NCBI GenBank assembly: GCA_046048295.1 | Contig: JBJOGJ010000262.1 | Coordinates: 1 to 5,298, forward strand | Source: CBDCWA01 sp046048295 | Lineage (GTDB): Bacteria; Pseudomonadota; Alphaproteobacteria; Rhizobiales; Hyphomicrobiaceae | Length of the DNA: 5,298 bases | Direction of reading: 5' to 3' | Part shown: positions 3,555 through 5,298 of the stretch, one piece after another | How the letters are laid out: every line of letters begins with the position of its first letter | Numbering within the stretch: the stretch's first letter is position 1 | Translations under genes and position numbers: made by a program | The notes under the pieces: generated by a model | Seen by the model: only the letters and a program-made list of their open reading frames with translations | Database searches by the model: none | Told to the model about the DNA's origin: nothing

Positions 3555-5298
3555 ATGGACACGACGGCATCGCCCGACCAGCTCTATTACGACACGAGCG
3601 AATGGGGGATTGAGCATCCCTACCATCGGGAGGTCCTTGCCGACATACTCATGGCACTTCCCGGAGAGGCGCACCGGATCCTCGACGTCGGCTGTGGCGA
3701 TGGTCTCATCACGAATCGACTTCCGCAGGACAGGCATGTCGTCGGAATGGACATCAGCTCGGTCGCGCTCAAGCACGTGCAGCGTGAGAAGCGCGAGGGC
3801 TCGATCCTTGAAATCCCCTACGCGGATCATGAGTTCGATCTCGTTATGGCGAACGATGTGCTGGAGCACCTGGGCACCAAGGAGTTGCGCCGGGCCGGCA
3901 CCGAGATTCAGCGCGTGGCCAAGAGCTACATCCTCGTCACTGTGCCGTTCAGCGAGGTTCTGGACGCCCGCCGAGAGTTCTCCTTCACCACTTGCGACTG
4001 GCCGCATCTCAATAGGCACCAGCAAAGCTTCAGTCTCGAGCGCCTGCGTTCCCTGTTCGATGATTTCGAAATGAAGATTGCCGTGTTCTCAGGCGTGAAA
4101 TGGGAGGACGAACTCTATCCGATCGAGCGCGTCAAGGCTCTTATTAAGGCCGTGGACAGCTCGCCCTTCTCTTCTTCGCGCCGTGAGCGGGTGACTGAGC
4201 GATTGAGCCGGGAGTTGCACGAACTACGCAAGCGCCAGGCGGCATTCCTGAGTGAAAACCCCTACGAGATAGACCTGCTCGAGCGCCGCACGGAGATAAT
4301 TTGCCTCTACGTCCGCAGTGGGTGCCAAGATCCACTTGCTGAGGTGCGGCAGCGGCTGATGGAGCGCGCCGTCAGCGTTGCGTCCAATCAGAACACGCTC
4401 GAGATCAGCCGGCGCCAAATCGATTTTTTTAATCTGGATTGGTACCGATCACCCCACCTTCCACTGTATAGCAAGTTGCCCTACTTCCACACCGACTGCG
4501 AAACCAGGAAGACCGACGAAGGGTGCCTCTTCCGCTCTGATACGGCGCCGAATACGCTAAAGGTGGGCTTCTTCTGCCCCATTCTTCCAGAGACGGCACT
4601 CAAGATCTGCGGCGTGGCGCCGAACGCCGGGACGCTCAGCATCAAGCACTTCGATGGTGATTCGAACTATCTGGCCGTCAAGACCGACGAGCTTTCCGCC
4701 GGCCCGTTCGAGATCACCATTGAGGACTTCTTGGTCGAATACTCGCCTTATGGCATGCTCTTCGAGCTGCAGTTCACAGACCTAGAGCTGACTATCGAGC
4801 GGATATCGCTCGAAGGCGAGGCGGCGTACTCCGAATTGCTGAATTATCTGCCCGAGAGGCGGGAGTACATCCATCGCCGGCTCGACGGAACCGATACATT
4901 CGTCAGCACTCGGATATATTCCGATCCACTCGTGATCCCGAACTGGTTTCTAGAGGCCGACTGGCTTAGCTACTGCGAATCGCAACCGCTTTTTTCGGAC
5001 GAGAAATCCCTCTTCATTGCCTTGCAGAAATTCGGCCTGGACCGGTCCGATCCGCAGGTGAAGTCTCTACGCTCGACGCTGCGCCGTCAATCGGGGTCGA
5101 AGCGATTGACGCTGGAGGACGTGGCCGTGATCGCAGCCACCGAAGTTGACATACTTCGGCGGACGACGGAGCTGAACGACGACGGCGTCCGCGGAGAACT
5201 TCGCGATCTGATCGCGCGAACGGAATCCGGGCTCAGCGAGCAGATTGCCCGTACTGCTGAGCAACTGCGCACGCTGGTGGAAGAGAGACTTAAGGGTG
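3555..5298 (+). CDS. Class I SAM-dependent methyltransferase fused to a beta-rich region and helical C-terminal part (3' partial)
   Basis: The frame is open from 3555 to the window edge: 581 codons with no stop. Residues 1-190 are a class I methyltransferase: motif I RILDVGCGDG at 41-50 binds SAM, Asp66 in VVGMDIS is the likely ribose-binding acid, FDLVMANDVLEHL spans 94-106, a strand YILVTVPF lies at 125-132, and RHQQSF follows at 154-159. This pattern is common in small-molecule and sugar methyltransferases of polysaccharide clusters. Residues about 200-285 are charged and helical. Residues about 315-430 look beta-rich, with alternating hydrophobic strands ending in LTIERISLEGE, as in sandwich domains that often bind carbohydrate; I could not name the family. 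Residues 546-581 form an amphipathic helix with heptad spacing. No kinase motifs are evident. The ATG is preferred; GTG 3546 is in frame, and neither has a good Shine-Dalgarno. Total length and any further domain lie outside the window. Confidence 0.83.
   Translation, partial: MDTTASPDQLYYDTSEWGIEHPYHREVLADILMALPGEAHRILDVGCGDGLITNRLPQDRHVVGMDISSVALKHVQREKREGSILEIPYADHEFDLVMANDVLEHLGTKELRRAGTEIQRVAKSYILVTVPFSEVLDARREFSFTTCDWPHLNRHQQSFSLERLRSLFDDFEMKIAVFSGVKWEDELYPIERVKALIKAVDSSPFSSSRRERVTERLSRELHELRKRQAAFLSENPYEIDLLERRTEIICLYVRSGCQDPLAEVRQRLMERAVSVASNQNTLEISRRQIDFFNLDWYRSPHLPLYSKLPYFHTDCETRKTDEGCLFRSDTAPNTLKVGFFCPILPETALKICGVAPNAGTLSIKHFDGDSNYLAVKTDELSAGPFEITIEDFLVEYSPYGMLFELQFTDLELTIERISLEGEAAYSELLNYLPERREYIHRRLDGTDTFVSTRIYSDPLVIPNWFLEADWLSYCESQPLFSDEKSLFIALQKFGLDRSDPQVKSLRSTLRRQSGSKRLTLEDVAVIAATEVDILRRTTELNDDGVRGELRDLIARTESGLSEQIARTAEQLRTLVEERLKG

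Noticed and set aside
2996..3562. A 188-codon open frame on the minus strand
   Set aside because: It lies almost wholly antisense to the conserved C-terminal half of the glycosyltransferase, and its translation is low-complexity and unlike any family I know.
3321..4025. A 234-codon open frame on the minus strand
   Set aside because: It overlaps the end of the glycosyltransferase gene and the SAM-binding core of the methyltransferase, both with clear family motifs on the plus strand. Long antisense frames are common in GC-rich coding DNA, and its translation shows no recognisable domain.
4620..4680. HFDGDSNY in the third gene as a kinase-like HxD...N motif (which would complete a WbdD-like methyltransferase-kinase)
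   Set aside because: No glycine-rich loop, invariant lysine or DFG-type motif occurs at the proper spacing, and the surrounding sequence looks beta-rich, so the resemblance is accidental.
5040..5160. Faint similarity of residues about 496-535 to DUF4214-like repeats seen in alphaproteobacterial glycan proteins
   Set aside because: The similarity is limited to a loose spacing of hydrophobic residues and one 'ATE' turn; the diagnostic aromatic and glycine residues are missing.

Overview
The window looks like part of a surface-polysaccharide (O-antigen, capsule or exopolysaccharide) gene cluster from a GC-rich Gram-negative bacterium. An alphaproteobacterium of the rhizobial type is most likely. 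This is inferred from the IS66- and IS3-type transposon remnants, the GC-rich codon use of the downstream genes and the style of the polymerase/ligase protein. Genus cannot be fixed from the sequence alone.

Positions 1-660 are a graveyard of insertion-sequence ends. The window opens inside the 3' end of an IS66-family transposase gene (stop at 170-172), followed by a plausible terminal inverted repeat ending at 206. A small 78-codon ORF of unknown function (237-473) follows; it carries a GTGGCC hexanucleotide expansion. Next comes the 3' tail of an IS3-family orfB, with its right terminal sequence ending ...GGGGCGGTTCA at 660. No intact transposase lies inside the window.

Positions 745-5298 hold three co-directional genes that probably form one transcription unit. 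They are a 444-residue polytopic Wzy/WaaL-type O-antigen polymerase or ligase (745-2079), a GT4-type glycosyltransferase (2178-3506), and a long protein that begins with a class I SAM-dependent methyltransferase domain and runs off the right edge (3555->5298). The simplest reading is that the glycosyltransferase helps build a repeat unit, the methyltransferase decorates or caps a sugar or chain, and the membrane protein polymerises the glycan or ligates it to its acceptor. The polymerase/ligase gene is visibly more AT-rich than the methyltransferase gene, as is common for horizontally exchanged polysaccharide loci.

The least ordinary items are the third gene and some small intergenic elements. 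The third gene joins a methyltransferase to an unrecognised beta-rich middle region and then to a heptad-patterned helix at the window edge, a layout that loosely recalls WbdD-type chain-length-control proteins but lacks a recognisable kinase. The intergenic elements are a 12-codon ORF with its own Shine-Dalgarno that stops one base before the glycosyltransferase start, a perfect 7-bp hairpin directly after the glycosyltransferase stop, and a T7 run in the methyltransferase gene where a -1 slip would hit an immediate stop. No tRNA, rRNA, CRISPR array, convincing promoter or canonical intrinsic terminator was seen.
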